DNA of 46,261 nucleotides from an uncultured Lachnospiraceae bacterium. Lineage in GTDB: Bacteria > Bacillota > Clostridia > Lachnospirales > Lachnospiraceae. Below the pieces are notes generated by a model, which did no database searches, was not told where the DNA came from, and saw only the letters and a program-made list of their open reading frames with translations. Shown here in pieces: positions 17,879 to 26,644 of the stretch (positions are counted from its first letter, which is position 1; every line of letters begins with the position of its first letter). The stretch lies in contig CAJFOF010000055.1 of the NCBI GenBank assembly GCA_904395885.1, forward strand, positions 1 to 46,261, given 5' to 3'. Position numbers and translations under genes: made by a program.

Positions 17879-18763
17879 ATGAATACGTTTCAGTTATCCT
17901 GCTTTCTTGCTGTAGCCAATACACTGAACTTTGCCAGAGCCGCAGAACAACTAAATATCACACAACCTGCCGTCACTCACCAGATTCGTTCCCTGGAAAC
18001 GGAACTGAATACCAAATTGTTCCGGCGTACAACCCGAATCGTCGAACTGACTTCTGCCGGGATTCTGTTCCAGGACGACGCAAGAAATATTCTGGAAATC
18101 TCCATGCGTGCAAAAAACCGGTTTCAGAATCCGTCTCCCCAGGAACTCCAGGTTTTTTCTATCGGATGCCACAGCTATACCCAGCTCTTCCTGCTTCCGG
18201 AAATATTAAAAAATATGCGAAAAATATATCCTCAAATTTTTCCCCGCCTGAGAGCTGTCCCCTTTCAGCATTTATACCGCCTGCTGGAAGAAGAGGATGT
18301 AGATGCGATCATTGGCTTCCAGGAGCCGGACCTAAAAAAACTGCCGGGTATCTATAAAGAGCTGGCCAAAATTCCCGTTGTCTGTGCCTGCCCTTCAGAC
18401 AGCCGTCTGGCCTCCCTTACATCTGTGACACCTGCTGATCTGGAGCAGGAAAAACTGGTTTTGTATGCCCCTTTAAAGTCCCCGTCAACCATAGTCCAGC
18501 TTCAGCAGCGCCTTATCGGGAGCCGTTCTCCATCGGATTTCTATTTTTGCGAATCCGGAGAAGCTTCTCTGGTATTAATCAGAGCCGGATTCGGTGTAAC
18601 GATCCTTCCAGATCTCTTCCTTCCCCGCCACTCAGATCTGACCTATCTCCCGGTGGCGGATGTGGAGCCCATATCCTTTGGAATCTATTATAAGACCTTG
18701 AAGGATAACGAAATGCTGAAGACATTTTTCCACATTATGCAAAAATATTTTGAATCACAGTAG
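17879..18763 (+). CDS. LysR-family transcriptional regulator
   Basis: This 294-residue protein starts MNTFQLSCFLAVANTLNFAR. It has the LysR helix-turn-helix (AAEQLNITQPAVTHQIRSLE, residues 20-40) and an effector domain from about residue 90 with two alpha/beta lobes, including GCHSYTQLFLLPEIL and RAGFGVTILPDL. LysR regulators respond to small-molecule effectors, often controlling neighbouring or divergent genes. The next gene begins 16 bases downstream in the same direction, so the membrane protein is probably cotranscribed. AGGAGGA lies before the ATG. The effector is unknown; the divergent MarR-ABC unit is a possible target. Confidence 0.93.
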   Translation: MNTFQLSCFLAVANTLNFARAAEQLNITQPAVTHQIRSLETELNTKLFRRTTRIVELTSAGILFQDDARNILEISMRAKNRFQNPSPQELQVFSIGCHSYTQLFLLPEILKNMRKIYPQIFPRLRAVPFQHLYRLLEEEDVDAIIGFQEPDLKKLPGIYKELAKIPVVCACPSDSRLASLTSVTPADLEQEKLVLYAPLKSPSTIVQLQQRLIGSRSPSDFYFCESGEASLVLIRAGFGVTILPDLFLPRHSDLTYLPVADVEPISFGIYYKTLKDNEMLKTFFHIMQKYFESQ

Positions 18764-18779
18764 AAAGGACCTCCTTCCC

Positions 18780-19628
18780 ATGAAAAAAAGAAATGAACGG
18801 TTTTCACACAAGCTGGCCAAAGCTCTGACCATGGAACTCAGAGAACACAAGTCATCTTTCTGTGTCTACTTTACCCTCCGCCTTCTGGTCATTATTACAG
18901 CTATTCTTCAGCTAGCCAACCGCAATTATGAAAATGTATTTTTATGTATCTTAACCCTGTTTCTCCTGGTAATTCCAAGCATCGTACAGTTGACCTTTAA
19001 AGTGGAACTTCCCACTGTCTTGGAAATTATTATATTAGTTTTTATTTTTTCCGCTGAAATTCTGGGTGAAATCCAGGAATTTTATCTGATCTTTCCTTTC
19101 TGGGATACAGTCCTCCATACGCTGAATGGATTTCTGGCAGCAGCCATCGGCTTTTCCATGGTGGATCTTCTGAATCGGAGCAAGCGGGTGACCTTTGAAT
19201 TATCACCTCTTTTTACTGCCATTGTAGCGCTGTCTTTTTCTATGACCATCGGTGTCGTCTGGGAATTTTTTGAATTTGGAATGGATCAGATTTTAGGATA
19301 TGACATGCAAAAAGATACCGTCATTCACACAATTCGCTCAGTCACTCTCGATCCTCAGGGAAAGAATATTCCCTTTGTCATAAATGACATTCAGAATATT
19401 GCAGTCAACGGCAGTGCTCTGAACCTTGACGGATATCTGGATATTGGCCTTATCGATACGATGCAGGATCTGATCGTCAATTTTGTCGGAGCCACAATCT
19501 TTTCCTTTTTTGGCTATTTTTATGTAAAAAAGCGGGGCGGAAACTCTGTTATCTCTCAGTTTATTCCGCAAAAGAAACGGGCCGACCGGGATTTTCTGCG
19601 TATCGTGACAGAAGAGAAAAACGAATAG
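18780..19628 (+). CDS. Multi-pass membrane protein resembling the DUF2238/YjdF group
   Basis: This 282-residue protein has about six or seven hydrophobic segments. Conserved-looking features are FWDTVLHTLNGFLAAAIGFS, a WEFFEFGMDQ segment and a late DTMQDLIVNFVGA segment. The pattern of His-Gly, WE..E and D..D...N..GA resembles the DUF2238/YjdF membrane family of unknown function. The ATG at 18780 is chosen over an upstream TTG at 18750, which lies inside the LysR gene; AAAGGA precedes it. It is likely the second gene of a two-gene LysR operon. The C-terminus is basic and predicted cytoplasmic. No enzymatic motif is visible. Confidence 0.75.
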   Translation: MKKRNERFSHKLAKALTMELREHKSSFCVYFTLRLLVIITAILQLANRNYENVFLCILTLFLLVIPSIVQLTFKVELPTVLEIIILVFIFSAEILGEIQEFYLIFPFWDTVLHTLNGFLAAAIGFSMVDLLNRSKRVTFELSPLFTAIVALSFSMTIGVVWEFFEFGMDQILGYDMQKDTVIHTIRSVTLDPQGKNIPFVINDIQNIAVNGSALNLDGYLDIGLIDTMQDLIVNFVGATIFSFFGYFYVKKRGGNSVISQFIPQKKRADRDFLRIVTEEKNE

Positions 19629-19634
19629 AACCGC

Positions 19635-19667
19635 AAAAAAATGGATCGCAGCGCAACGCTGCGATCC
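19635..19667. terminator. Bidirectional terminator between the membrane protein and phosphohexomutase genes
   Basis: GGATCGCAGCG (19643-19653) and CGCTGCGATCC (19657-19667) form a perfect 11-base stem with a CAA loop. On the minus strand a run of seven T (19641-19635) follows, so it is a strong terminator for the phosphohexomutase gene. It can also stop the convergent plus-strand operon. Confidence 0.85.
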
Positions 19668-19703
19668 GTTTGCAATTGACAGAAAAATCTATCCGTCTGT
19701 TTT

Positions 19704-21440
19704 TTACATCATAGCATCAACCATAGCCTGGACAGCGGCTCCCAGATCTGCAGCTTTCTTTTCTGCGTCTTCCAGAGAGGTTCCCTTCACGCCATAGTAA
19801 AATTTTATTTTCGGCTCTGTGCCAGAAGGTCTTACACACATCCAGGCTCCGTCTTCCATATCGTAATAAAGGACGTTGGAAGATGGAAGTCCGGTAGGCT
19901 TCACTTCCCCTGTCGCCATATCTTTGATGGTATCCATCTTGTAATCCCTTGCAGACAGAACCTTGTATCCGCCCACTTCCTCAGGTGTATTATTCCTCAG
20001 GTTTTCCATAATAGACTGAATTTTTGCCAGACCCTCAATTCCGGAAAGCCCAATGGATTTTACGGCATCTTTGTAGTAGCCATACTTTTCGTACATTGCG
20101 ATCATGGCATCCCACAGCGTCATACCCTTCATCTTATAGTAAGCGGCTGCCTCGCAAAGTGCGGCAGTTGCAGAGATGGCGTCTTTATCTCTTGCATAAG
20201 TACCGATCAGGCACCCGTAGCTCTCTTCCATTCCAAAGAGATATGTACCTTTTCCGGTTCTTTCGTTTTTCAATATCTGCTGTCCGATCCACTTAAATCC
20301 GGTGAGAACCTCGATCAGTTCTACGCCGTATGCTTTTGCAACAGCGTCAATCAGGTTGGTGGAGACGATGGATTTTACAACTTGTCCATCTTCCGGAATC
20401 TTTCCTGCCGCCTTCTTCTGGCTCAACACATATTCGCACAGCAGGGAACCAGACATATTTCCGGTCAACGGAATGTATTCTCCCGATTTCGTATCTTTTA
20501 CGTAAACGCCAAGCCGATCGGCATCCGGGTCGGTCGCCAGAACCAAATCTGCATTCTTCTCCTTCGCCAGCTTTAAGCCCAGCTCAAATGCCTCGGCCGC
20601 TTCAGGATTGGGGTAGCTCACTGTCGGGAAATCGCCGTCCGGAAGTTCCTGCTCCGGAACCACGTATACGTGCTCAAATCCCAGTTCCTTCATGACCCTT
20701 CTGGCGGGAATATTGCCGGTTCCGTGGAGAGGCGTATAGATAATTGTGATCTGATCCTGCATCTCATCAATTGCTTTCTGATTCACTACCTGGGCTTTTA
20801 CCTGGGCAATATATTTATCATCGATTTCTTTTCCGATCACCTGATATTTTCCCGCTGCAACGGCGGATGCTTCATCGGTTGTCTTCACTGTAGATAAGTC
20901 TTCAATAGCAAGAACTTCTTCTGTAACGCCCTTATCGTGGGGCGGTGTAAACTGAGCGCCGTCCTCCCAGTAGACTTTATATCCATTGTATTCCGGCGGA
21001 TTGTGGCTGGCTGTAATATTAATACCAGCGATACATCCCAGTTCTCTTACCGCAAAGGAAAGCTCCGGTGTCGGGCGCAGAGATTCAAACTTATACGCCT
21101 TGATACCATTGGCCGCCAGGGTCATCGCCGCTTCCATAGCAAACTCTGGAGACATGTGGCGGGAATCGTAGGCAATGGCAACGCCCTTATCTGCTCCACC
21201 CTGTTTAATGATATAATTTGCCAACCCCTGGGTGGCCCGACGCACTACATATATATTCATCCGGTTAATACCAGCGCCGATAATTCCCCTCAATCCGGCT
21301 GTGCCGAACTCCAGATCCATATAAAAACGCTCTTTGATCTCGTTCTCATTTCCCTCGATCGCTCTCAGCTCGGCTTTCGTGGCTTCATCAAAATAGGGAT
21401 TTGACAACCACTCATTATAAATTTTCATGTAGTCTTTCAT
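19704..21440 (-). CDS. Phosphoglucomutase/phosphomannomutase (alpha-D-phosphohexomutase)
   Basis: This 578-residue enzyme belongs to the phosphohexomutase superfamily and interconverts hexose 1- and 6-phosphates. The active-site serine loop TASHNPPEYNGYKVY places the phosphoserine at residue 145. The metal-binding loop is ATDPDADRLG, the sugar-binding loop is GMEESYG and the C-terminal phosphate loop is VRPSGTEPKIKFY. The length suits the PgcA/PGM2-like branch. The ATG at 21440 is selected because AAGGAG lies just ahead and the open frame upstream to 21512 has no family similarity. It would supply glucose-1-phosphate for glycogen and for nucleotide sugars such as those made by the RfbA and nucleotidyltransferase genes at the window ends. 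Confidence 0.95.
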   Translation of the reverse strand: MKDYMKIYNEWLSNPYFDEATKAELRAIEGNENEIKERFYMDLEFGTAGLRGIIGAGINRMNIYVVRRATQGLANYIIKQGGADKGVAIAYDSRHMSPEFAMEAAMTLAANGIKAYKFESLRPTPELSFAVRELGCIAGINITASHNPPEYNGYKVYWEDGAQFTPPHDKGVTEEVLAIEDLSTVKTTDEASAVAAGKYQVIGKEIDDKYIAQVKAQVVNQKAIDEMQDQITIIYTPLHGTGNIPARRVMKELGFEHVYVVPEQELPDGDFPTVSYPNPEAAEAFELGLKLAKEKNADLVLATDPDADRLGVYVKDTKSGEYIPLTGNMSGSLLCEYVLSQKKAAGKIPEDGQVVKSIVSTNLIDAVAKAYGVELIEVLTGFKWIGQQILKNERTGKGTYLFGMEESYGCLIGTYARDKDAISATAALCEAAAYYKMKGMTLWDAMIAMYEKYGYYKDAVKSIGLSGIEGLAKIQSIMENLRNNTPEEVGGYKVLSARDYKMDTIKDMATGEVKPTGLPSSNVLYYDMEDGAWMCVRPSGTEPKIKFYYGVKGTSLEDAEKKAADLGAAVQAMVDAMM

Positions 21441-21585
21441 AAAACTCCTTGCTCCTTTCCTTCTGCCGGCGGCAGAATGCCCAAAGTTCTCCTGATTGAC
21501 AATATTTGTCAAAAGAACCCCCTGGCTTTCATTTAAACCTATGCAAATTATACTATATGCCAGCTAAAAAGGAAAGTGGTTTTCA

Positions 21586-22560
21586 TCATTTTATCTCGCG
21601 CAAAAACGCCTGCCTGGCCTCCTCCTGTTCCTTTAATGACTTTAATTTATCAATGTTCCTGGCCGGCAGCCAGGCCTTATTTGCGTTATAATAATAATTA
21701 ATCTGCTTCCAGTATTTTTCCGGGTACAAGAACAAATAATACAGCGCCCGCCTTTCCTCCTTTGTCATAGGAAGCACCCTCTCATATGCATCCAGCATCA
21801 TACCTCCCAAACGAAGGTTCCAGTTATGCTTTTCCATAACTTTACGCATAAACCGATACAGATCCTCCACCTGCAGACCCAGATGCATCCGGTTGTATTC
21901 CACAATGGCAACGTAATGGCTGCCCATCAGGACATGGTGCTGATCCAGGTCCCCGTGGCACAGATACCTGCACAATCCTCCGCCCATCTCCATTTTTTCC
22001 AGGCCTTGGGCCGCTTCCAGAGCCTGTTCAAAAAAAGCCGAATGGCCGCCAATCACCCACAATTCAAATTCGTTTTTTCCCCGTTTTTCACTGATAAAAT
22101 TTCTGGCGCGCTTCAGTTCCCGATTGTGGCGTTCCATCTCCTCCGCCATCGGCCGCCCGACAATCGATCCCATATTCCACTCTGGCTTTAATTCTACTCT
22201 ACGCAAAAGCTGATGAAGCATTCCTATCCTGGTCACCGCACTCCGAATCTCAGAGTATTCTTTTAAATTGCATTCACGGTCTCCAAACCATTCCTTCAAA
22301 ATAAAATGCGTTCCGTCGCCAGCGCTGGTAAACAGCTCCTCCTCGCGGCTCTTCACATACTGATCCGCCTTCAGGCCGCTGCTCCCCTCTAAAACCTTCA
22401 ATACCTCTGACTCGAATTCCAACCGGCGGGCAGTTCCGCGGTATTCCTTCAGCAGCCGGCATCCCCGGTCCGTATCCAGAATCCATGCCCCTCTGCCCCG
22501 ACGGATTCCAAGGATCTCCATATCATACATTTCCAGCACATCTGTATACCGCTCTGTCAT
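21586..22560 (-). CDS. CotS-family spore coat protein (kinase-like fold)
   Basis: The 324-residue protein resembles CotS/YsxE/YutH spore coat proteins, which have an aminoglycoside phosphotransferase-like fold. The Brenner-type catalytic loop is LCHGDLDQHHVLM, followed by IVEYNRMHLGLQVEDLYRFM in place of the usual DFD metal motif. The N-terminal GCRLLKEYRG and later FILKEWFGDRECN match the nucleotide-lobe pattern. The altered metal motif (EYN) suggests weak or no kinase activity, as in some coat proteins. Its presence indicates a spore-forming host. GGAGGGGTAG precedes the ATG. It stands alone between the phosphohexomutase and cca genes. Confidence 0.85.
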   Translation of the reverse strand: MTERYTDVLEMYDMEILGIRRGRGAWILDTDRGCRLLKEYRGTARRLEFESEVLKVLEGSSGLKADQYVKSREEELFTSAGDGTHFILKEWFGDRECNLKEYSEIRSAVTRIGMLHQLLRRVELKPEWNMGSIVGRPMAEEMERHNRELKRARNFISEKRGKNEFELWVIGGHSAFFEQALEAAQGLEKMEMGGGLCRYLCHGDLDQHHVLMGSHYVAIVEYNRMHLGLQVEDLYRFMRKVMEKHNWNLRLGGMMLDAYERVLPMTKEERRALYYLFLYPEKYWKQINYYYNANKAWLPARNIDKLKSLKEQEEARQAFLREIK

Positions 22561-22641
22561 CTCTACCCCTCCAAAACTGTCTCATTGCATTTTCTCATAG
22601 GCTATTTCTAGGGTATGAGAAGGCGGAGCGGATTATGACTG

Positions 22642-22684
22642 AAAAGGCGCTGTCAGGACATCAAATCTAATGTCCTGCAGCGCC
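22642..22684 (-). terminator. Terminator after cca
   Basis: On the minus strand GGCGCTGCAGGACAT pairs with ATGTCCTGACAGCGCC (one bulged base) and TTTTC follows. It lies 28 bases after the cca stop. Confidence 0.75.
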
Positions 22685-22711
22685 CATCATTTCTCTGAAT
22701 GCGATCAATAT

Positions 22712-23917
22712 CTATCTCGTTTTCAATAGCTTCAGCAACGTCTCTTTTCTGTTTTTCCCCGGTTCTTTTAAGACCTCTTCCAAAAGCCATTCCAGAGCGT
22801 CTCCTACTTCTCTGCCCGGTGTAATTCCCGCTTCAATCAAATCGCGCCCGTTTACTGCCAGATCTTTTAGATACAGACAGTCTCTGCTGCTGCGGATTTC
22901 TGCGGTCAGCCGTTTCACTTCTTCTAGCTGCTCTTTCTCTGGTTCCTCCCGAAGTACAGATTCCTTTAAAAGAATCAGATCGTCGTATAGCTCCGGTGTC
23001 ATTTGACTCATTGTCCGGCGAACGGCTGTCTTGTCCGACAAAATTTCTGCCCTGCACCAACGCGTCAGGATTCGCACCCGATTGATCGTATCGTTGTCTG
23101 ACTTTAATTCTTTTAACAAACGCACAGCCGCTTCCTCCGGCTCATTCTGCAAAAATGCTGCCCAACGCAGAGATTTTTTCTGGGGCAGAGAAGGGCTGAT
23201 ATAGGGAAGCGGCTGTGCAACAGCCGCAAATTGACGGGAAATGTGGGGAGCCATTCCGGTCTCATATACCATAGCAATGCGTTCCGGGTGATCTGACAGC
23301 AAGAGCTTCGTCAATTCTGTCAGAATCCGTTCCTTGCTCACGCGTCCCAGGTTCGGCGCGATCTCTCCTATCGCTTTATAGGTGTCCTTTTCAATCTCAA
23401 ACCCCAACTGTGCGGAAAAACGGACGGCTCTCAGTATCCTTAAAGCATCCTCTGTAAATCGTTCTATAGGACTTCCAACGCATCGGATGACTTTGGATTC
23501 CAAATCTTTCATACCGCCGAAGGCGTCCACTATACCTTCTTCTTTGCTGTAAGCCATGGCATTAATGGTAAAATCTCTCCGCCGCAGATCCTCCAGAAGG
23601 CTTGGTGTAAAAATCACCTGGCTGGGGTGACGGCCGTCTTCGTATTTGCCATCGATCCGGTAGGTAGTTACCTCATATCCCGTCTTTCCTTCCATGACAG
23701 TCACAGTTCCATGGGCAATACCGGTATCCACGGTTCTCCGGAATACAGCTTTTACCTGTTCCGGTCTGGCGGATGTGGTAATGTCCCAATCCTCCGGAAT
23801 TCGTCCCAGAAGGCTGTCGCGAACACATCCCCCCACAGCATAAGCCTGATACCCGTGAGAATTTAATTGCGAAATAATATGCTCCACAGGAGCGGGAATC
23901 TGAATCACTTCTGACAT
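22712..23917 (-). CDS. cca: CCA tRNA nucleotidyltransferase
   Basis: This 401-residue class II enzyme adds or repairs the 3'-CCA tail of tRNAs without a template. The head domain contains AVGGCVRDSLLGRIPEDWDI with the G-G catalytic loop and the DxD pair (DWDI). RRDFTINAMAY forms motif B, and the neck and body contain the EDALRILRAVRFSAQLGF nucleotide-selecting helix region. The usual length is about 400-450 residues. GGAG precedes the ATG by four bases. It lies downstream of proS, another tRNA-related gene, with an 84-base gap that carries two stable hairpins. A poly(A) polymerase identity is unlikely given lineage and neck motifs. Confidence 0.94.
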   Translation of the reverse strand: MSEVIQIPAPVEHIISQLNSHGYQAYAVGGCVRDSLLGRIPEDWDITTSARPEQVKAVFRRTVDTGIAHGTVTVMEGKTGYEVTTYRIDGKYEDGRHPSQVIFTPSLLEDLRRRDFTINAMAYSKEEGIVDAFGGMKDLESKVIRCVGSPIERFTEDALRILRAVRFSAQLGFEIEKDTYKAIGEIAPNLGRVSKERILTELTKLLLSDHPERIAMVYETGMAPHISRQFAAVAQPLPYISPSLPQKKSLRWAAFLQNEPEEAAVRLLKELKSDNDTINRVRILTRWCRAEILSDKTAVRRTMSQMTPELYDDLILLKESVLREEPEKEQLEEVKRLTAEIRSSRDCLYLKDLAVNGRDLIEAGITPGREVGDALEWLLEEVLKEPGKNRKETLLKLLKTR

Positions 23918-23936
23918 TTTTCTCCGTTTCCAGAAT

Positions 23937-23995
23937 TTTCGGTGATCGCGTTAGCGATCTGCTTTCCTATATGGTGATGTCGCTGTAAGCGACAT
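23937..23995. repeat. Intergenic twin-hairpin element (copy 1 of the TTTCGGTGATCGCGT repeat)
   Basis: Two adjacent perfect hairpins, GATCGC-GTTA-GCGATC (23944-23959) and ATGTCGCT-GTA-AGCGACAT (23977-23995), fill the gap between proS and cca. The first part (23937-23959) closely matches the minus strand at 42160-42138, with two mismatches in 23 bases. Neither hairpin has a U tract, so terminator function is unlikely; a REP-like repeated element is more plausible. Confidence 0.55.
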
Positions 23996-24001
23996 GTTCA
24001 T

Positions 24002-25435
24002 TTAATAAGCCTTTCCCCAATATACCATCTTGGTAGCGGGTTTGCCGCAGTATACGCAGGTATCGGAAAGCTTTTCCTGGGCAAACGGCATACACCGAGA
24101 GGTTACACCGGCCTCTTCTTTCAGTTTCTCCTCACATTCCTGGCAACCGCACCACATCGCCTTGATAAAGCCCGGCTTATTCTCGGCAATATCCTTTAAT
24201 TCATCCAGCGTAAGAGCGGTATACGTATGAGAATCACGGTGCTTTTTCGCCTTCTCATACATATCCTTCTGAATCGCTTCCAGCATTTCGCCGACCTTTG
24301 CCTCCAGTTCGCTCAGAGACACTGTAACCTTCTCGTGGGTATCCCTGCGAACCAGAACGGCCTGATCTGCCGCAATGTCCTTAGGTCCGATCTCAACTCT
24401 CAGAGGAATTCCTCTCATCTCACACTCACTGAATTTCCAGCCCGGACTCTTATCGGTATCATCAACCTTTACCTTAAATCCGGACAGACGGTCCTTCAGC
24501 TCCCATGCCTTTTCCAGAACGCCCTCTTTTCTCTGCTGAATCGGTATAATGATGACCTGAACAGGAGCAATCCTCGGAGGCAGAACCAGTCCGTCGTTGT
24601 CTCCGTGAGCCATAATAATCGCGCCGATCAGACGGGTGGACATTCCCCAGGAAGTCTGATGAACGTATTTAAGCTGATTGTCCTTGTCGCTGTACTGGAT
24701 TCCAAAAGCCTTTGCAAATCCATCTCCAAAGTTATGGCTGGTTCCAGACTGGAGTGCCTTCCCATCGTGCATCAGAGCTTCGATGGTATAAGTGGATTCT
24801 GCACCGGCAAATTTTTCTTTGTCTGTCTTTTTCCCGCGTATAACCGGAAGAGCCAGCACTTCTTCGCAGAAATCGGCATAAAGGTTCAGCATCTGCTCTG
24901 TTCTCTCCTCTGCTTCTTCTGCCGTAGCATGTGCCGTATGACCTTCCTGCCAGAGGAATTCCCTGGAGCGAAGGAAAGGACGGGTTGTTTTTTCCCAACG
25001 GACGACTGAACACCACTGATTATAAACCTTGGGAAGATCGCGGTAAGACTGGATGTCTCTCTGATAGAAATCACAGAACAGCGTCTCCGAGGTCGGCCTT
25101 ACGCACAGTCTCTCCTGAAGAGGTTCCATGCCTCCGTGAGTCACCCACGCTACTTCCGGTGCAAAGCCCTCTACGTGATCCTTCTCTTTCTGGAGCAGAC
25201 TCTCCGGAATGAACATTGGCATATAAACATTCCGAACACCTACCTTTTTAAATCTGGCATCCAGCTCATGCTGAATATTTTCCCACAGCGCATAGCCGTC
25301 CGGTTTGATCACCATGCATCCTTTCACGCTGGAATAATCAATCAATTCCGCCTTTTTCACAACGTCTGTGTACCACTGGGCAAAATCTACATCCATAGAT
25401 GTGATCGCCTCTACCATTTTCTTGTCGTTAGCCAT
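24002..25435 (-). CDS. proS: Prolyl-tRNA synthetase, short archaeal/eukaryote-like type (ProS type 3)
   Basis: This 477-residue class II synthetase charges tRNA-Pro. Motif 2 and the active site include the RPTSE segment, [19 protein letters not shown] and the proline-specific [14 protein letters not shown]. It lacks the 180-residue INS editing domain of bacterial-type ProRS. It carries a C-terminal domain with CGCQEC and [18 protein letters not shown], ending in Tyr as the archaeal-type enzymes do. Many Clostridia use this form. AAGGAGAG precedes the ATG. A T-box leader with a Pro specifier lies directly upstream, so expression should rise when uncharged tRNA-Pro accumulates. Confidence 0.96.
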   Translation of the reverse strand: MANDKKMVEAITSMDVDFAQWYTDVVKKAELIDYSSVKGCMVIKPDGYALWENIQHELDARFKKVGVRNVYMPMFIPESLLQKEKDHVEGFAPEVAWVTHGGMEPLQERLCVRPTSETLFCDFYQRDIQSYRDLPKVYNQWCSVVRWEKTTRPFLRSREFLWQEGHTAHATAEEAEERTEQMLNLYADFCEEVLALPVIRGKKTDKEKFAGAESTYTIEALMHDGKALQSGTSHNFGDGFAKAFGIQYSDKDNQLKYVHQTSWGMSTRLIGAIIMAHGDNDGLVLPPRIAPVQVIIIPIQQRKEGVLEKAWELKDRLSGFKVKVDDTDKSPGWKFSECEMRGIPLRVEIGPKDIAADQAVLVRRDTHEKVTVSLSELEAKVGEMLEAIQKDMYEKAKKHRDSHTYTALTLDELKDIAENKPGFIKAMWCGCQECEEKLKEEAGVTSRCMPFAQEKLSDTCVYCGKPATKMVYWGKAY

Positions 25436-25499
25436 TTTTTCTCTCCTTCTTATTGCTTTTTTGAGGGAGAACAGCTTTCCAATTCTCTAAGAGTGTTTT

Positions 25500-25782
25500 T
25501 ATATCTCGGAAAATGAAGTTTTCCCGGAATACAAAAAAGCCATCCGTTCCCTCTGTCTTCTAAGGGACCGAATGACTCGGCGGTACCACCCAAATTAGCG
25601 CCTTATTCCAGGCCGCTCACTTCATTATCCGTTATCGCCGGAATACGCTCTGGTTTCCCAGAGAAGCTCCAAGGCCGGTTCAGCATCCAGGAACCCGAAG
25701 GCCTTCCACCTGCGGCCTCCTCTCTGGAGAGTATGAATGCTTACTGATCCTCTTCACAGCTATCGTCTTCATCTTATTGTGT
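25500..25782 (-). promoter_or_regulatory. T-box riboswitch of proS (specifier CCG, proline)
   Basis: Read on the minus strand, stem I begins near 25775. An AGTA bulge sits at its base and CCAGAGAGGAGG lies in its upper part. The specifier is read as CCG (25678-25676) in GCTGAACCGGCCTTGGAGC, aligned to the GAA-NNN-...TTGAGC pattern of known T-boxes; CCG codes for proline. The T-box GGGTGGTACCGCC (25591-25579) pairs with the tRNA acceptor end. It is followed by the terminator hairpin and a run of six T. The whole order matches tRNA-sensing transcription attenuation. Confidence 0.93.
25533..25572 (-). terminator. T-box attenuator terminator
   Basis: CGGTCCCT pairs with AGGGAACGG across TAGAAGACAG, then ATGGC and TTTTTT (25538-25533). 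It is mutually exclusive with the antiterminator formed by the T-box at 25591-25579. Confidence 0.85.
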
Positions 25783-25788
25783 AGTAAG

Positions 25789-25817
25789 ATTTTACGCCAA
25801 CCCTGAAGGTTTGTCAA
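25789..25817 (-). promoter_or_regulatory. Sigma-A promoter for the proS T-box transcript
   Basis: A perfect TTGACA (25817-25812) and TAAAAT (25794-25789) are separated by 17 bases on the minus strand. The predicted start is near 25782. The -35 begins one base from the stop end of the upstream gene. Confidence 0.85.
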
Positions 25818-26519
25818 TCATATTTCTTCCAAATTACCGCTGCTTATCCCCAAGTCTTTCTGCGCCTGGTTCAGCCTTTCCTGAAACTGACTGTAAAAAT
25901 CGTTCTGCCCTTCATAACTTTCCATATAGAACTTCTTCAGCACATACATGCTGGCGGCCTTTGCAGATTCTGCATCCCGTCCCTGTTCCGTTTTCTTCTG
26001 AAGATTGGTACAGAAAAAATGCCAATTCATAAGAAATCTCTCGTTTTCCCGGATATCCGGTGTATCGATCCATTTCTGAACCTTAACCTTAGTGCGATTT
26101 TTCTTTCTGCACCCGTTTGTCAAAAAAATATACTGAATTCCATCTTTTCCATAACTTCTGCCCAGCGGAAATATCCGGCAAATCCCTGGCCTGAACCCGT
26201 GAATTGAACACCTTCCCTCCTGAGTCAGAAAAATGCAGGTATCGTCTTTCTCCCGCATTTTTAAGTGCGGCAAAATCAGTCCATTTTCCACACCCAATTC
26301 ATAATACCCAGCCAGCAGCTCTTCAAAGGTTTTCCCCAAATTCTCTGTAATTAGAAAACTGTCTAAAGGATTTACAATAATCGAGCTGCCCATCCCCCGG
26401 CAACATGCCGAACATCCCTCGCAGTCACCGCAGCCAGCTTTCACCATATCGTTTAAAGAATAGAATTTCCCGTCCGTCGCGCCCGGGTTCTGCTCTCTTT
26501 GCTCCATCGCCTTCTCCAT
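25818..26519 (-). CDS. YkgJ-family cysteine cluster protein
   Basis: This 233-residue protein has the YkgJ/CxxCxxCC pattern. CGDCEGCSACCRGMGSS lies near residues 35-50, then CIFLTQEGRCSIHGFRPGICRIFP near residues 110-135. Eight cysteines in this arrangement are thought to bind zinc or iron-sulfur; function is unknown, although some relatives act as metallochaperones or act on flagellin. The start is uncertain: the ATG at 26519 has a weak site, whereas a second ATG at 26507 has GGAG six bases ahead. It ends one base from the proS promoter. The inverted pair of TCAGTGTACA motifs lies 33-75 bases upstream and could control it. Confidence 0.82.
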   Translation of the reverse strand: MEKAMEQREQNPGATDGKFYSLNDMVKAGCGDCEGCSACCRGMGSSIIVNPLDSFLITENLGKTFEELLAGYYELGVENGLILPHLKMREKDDTCIFLTQEGRCSIHGFRPGICRIFPLGRSYGKDGIQYIFLTNGCRKKNRTKVKVQKWIDTPDIRENERFLMNWHFFCTNLQKKTEQGRDAESAKAASMYVLKKFYMESYEGQNDFYSQFQERLNQAQKDLGISSGNLEEI

Positions 26520-26552
26520 TTCTCATTCTTTCATTGTCCTCAAAACACAGAA

Positions 26553-26570
26553 TCAGTGTACAGAGGACAA
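26553..26570 (+). repeat. Dispersed motif copy 1 (TCAGTGTACAGAGGACAA)
   Basis: Shares 16 of 18 bases with copy 4 at the resolvase gene. It faces copy 2 as an inverted repeat, with arms TCAGTGTACA/TGTACACTGA plus GGAC/GTCC. It lacks the TAGCG that precedes the other copies. Confidence 0.7.
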
Positions 26571-26578
26571 CACACCTC

Positions 26579-26598
26579 GTCCATGTACACTGACGCTA
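26579..26598 (-). repeat. Dispersed motif copy 2 (inverted relative to copy 1)
   Basis: On the minus strand it reads TAGCGTCAGTGTACATGGAC. Its TGTACACTGACGCTA (plus strand, 26584-26598) is identical over 15 bases to copy 4 at 42047-42061. It lies between the rubrerythrin operon end and the YkgJ-like gene start. Confidence 0.75.
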
Positions 26599-26603
26599 AA
26601 TTT

Positions 26604-26634
26604 AGCCCGGTCAGAAAAATCTCCGGACCGGGCT
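26604..26634. terminator. Hairpin after the rubrerythrin gene
   Basis: AGCCCGGTC (26604-26612) and GACCGGGCT (26626-26634) form a perfect nine-base stem ten bases after the rbr stop. The minus strand continues AAATTTA, so the U tract is poor. It probably ends the rubrerythrin operon. Confidence 0.55.
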
Positions 26635-26644
26635 TTGCATATTC

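Noticed and set aside
23937..23995. Twin hairpins as the proS terminator
   Set aside because: Neither stem is followed by a U tract on the minus strand, and the sequence recurs elsewhere.
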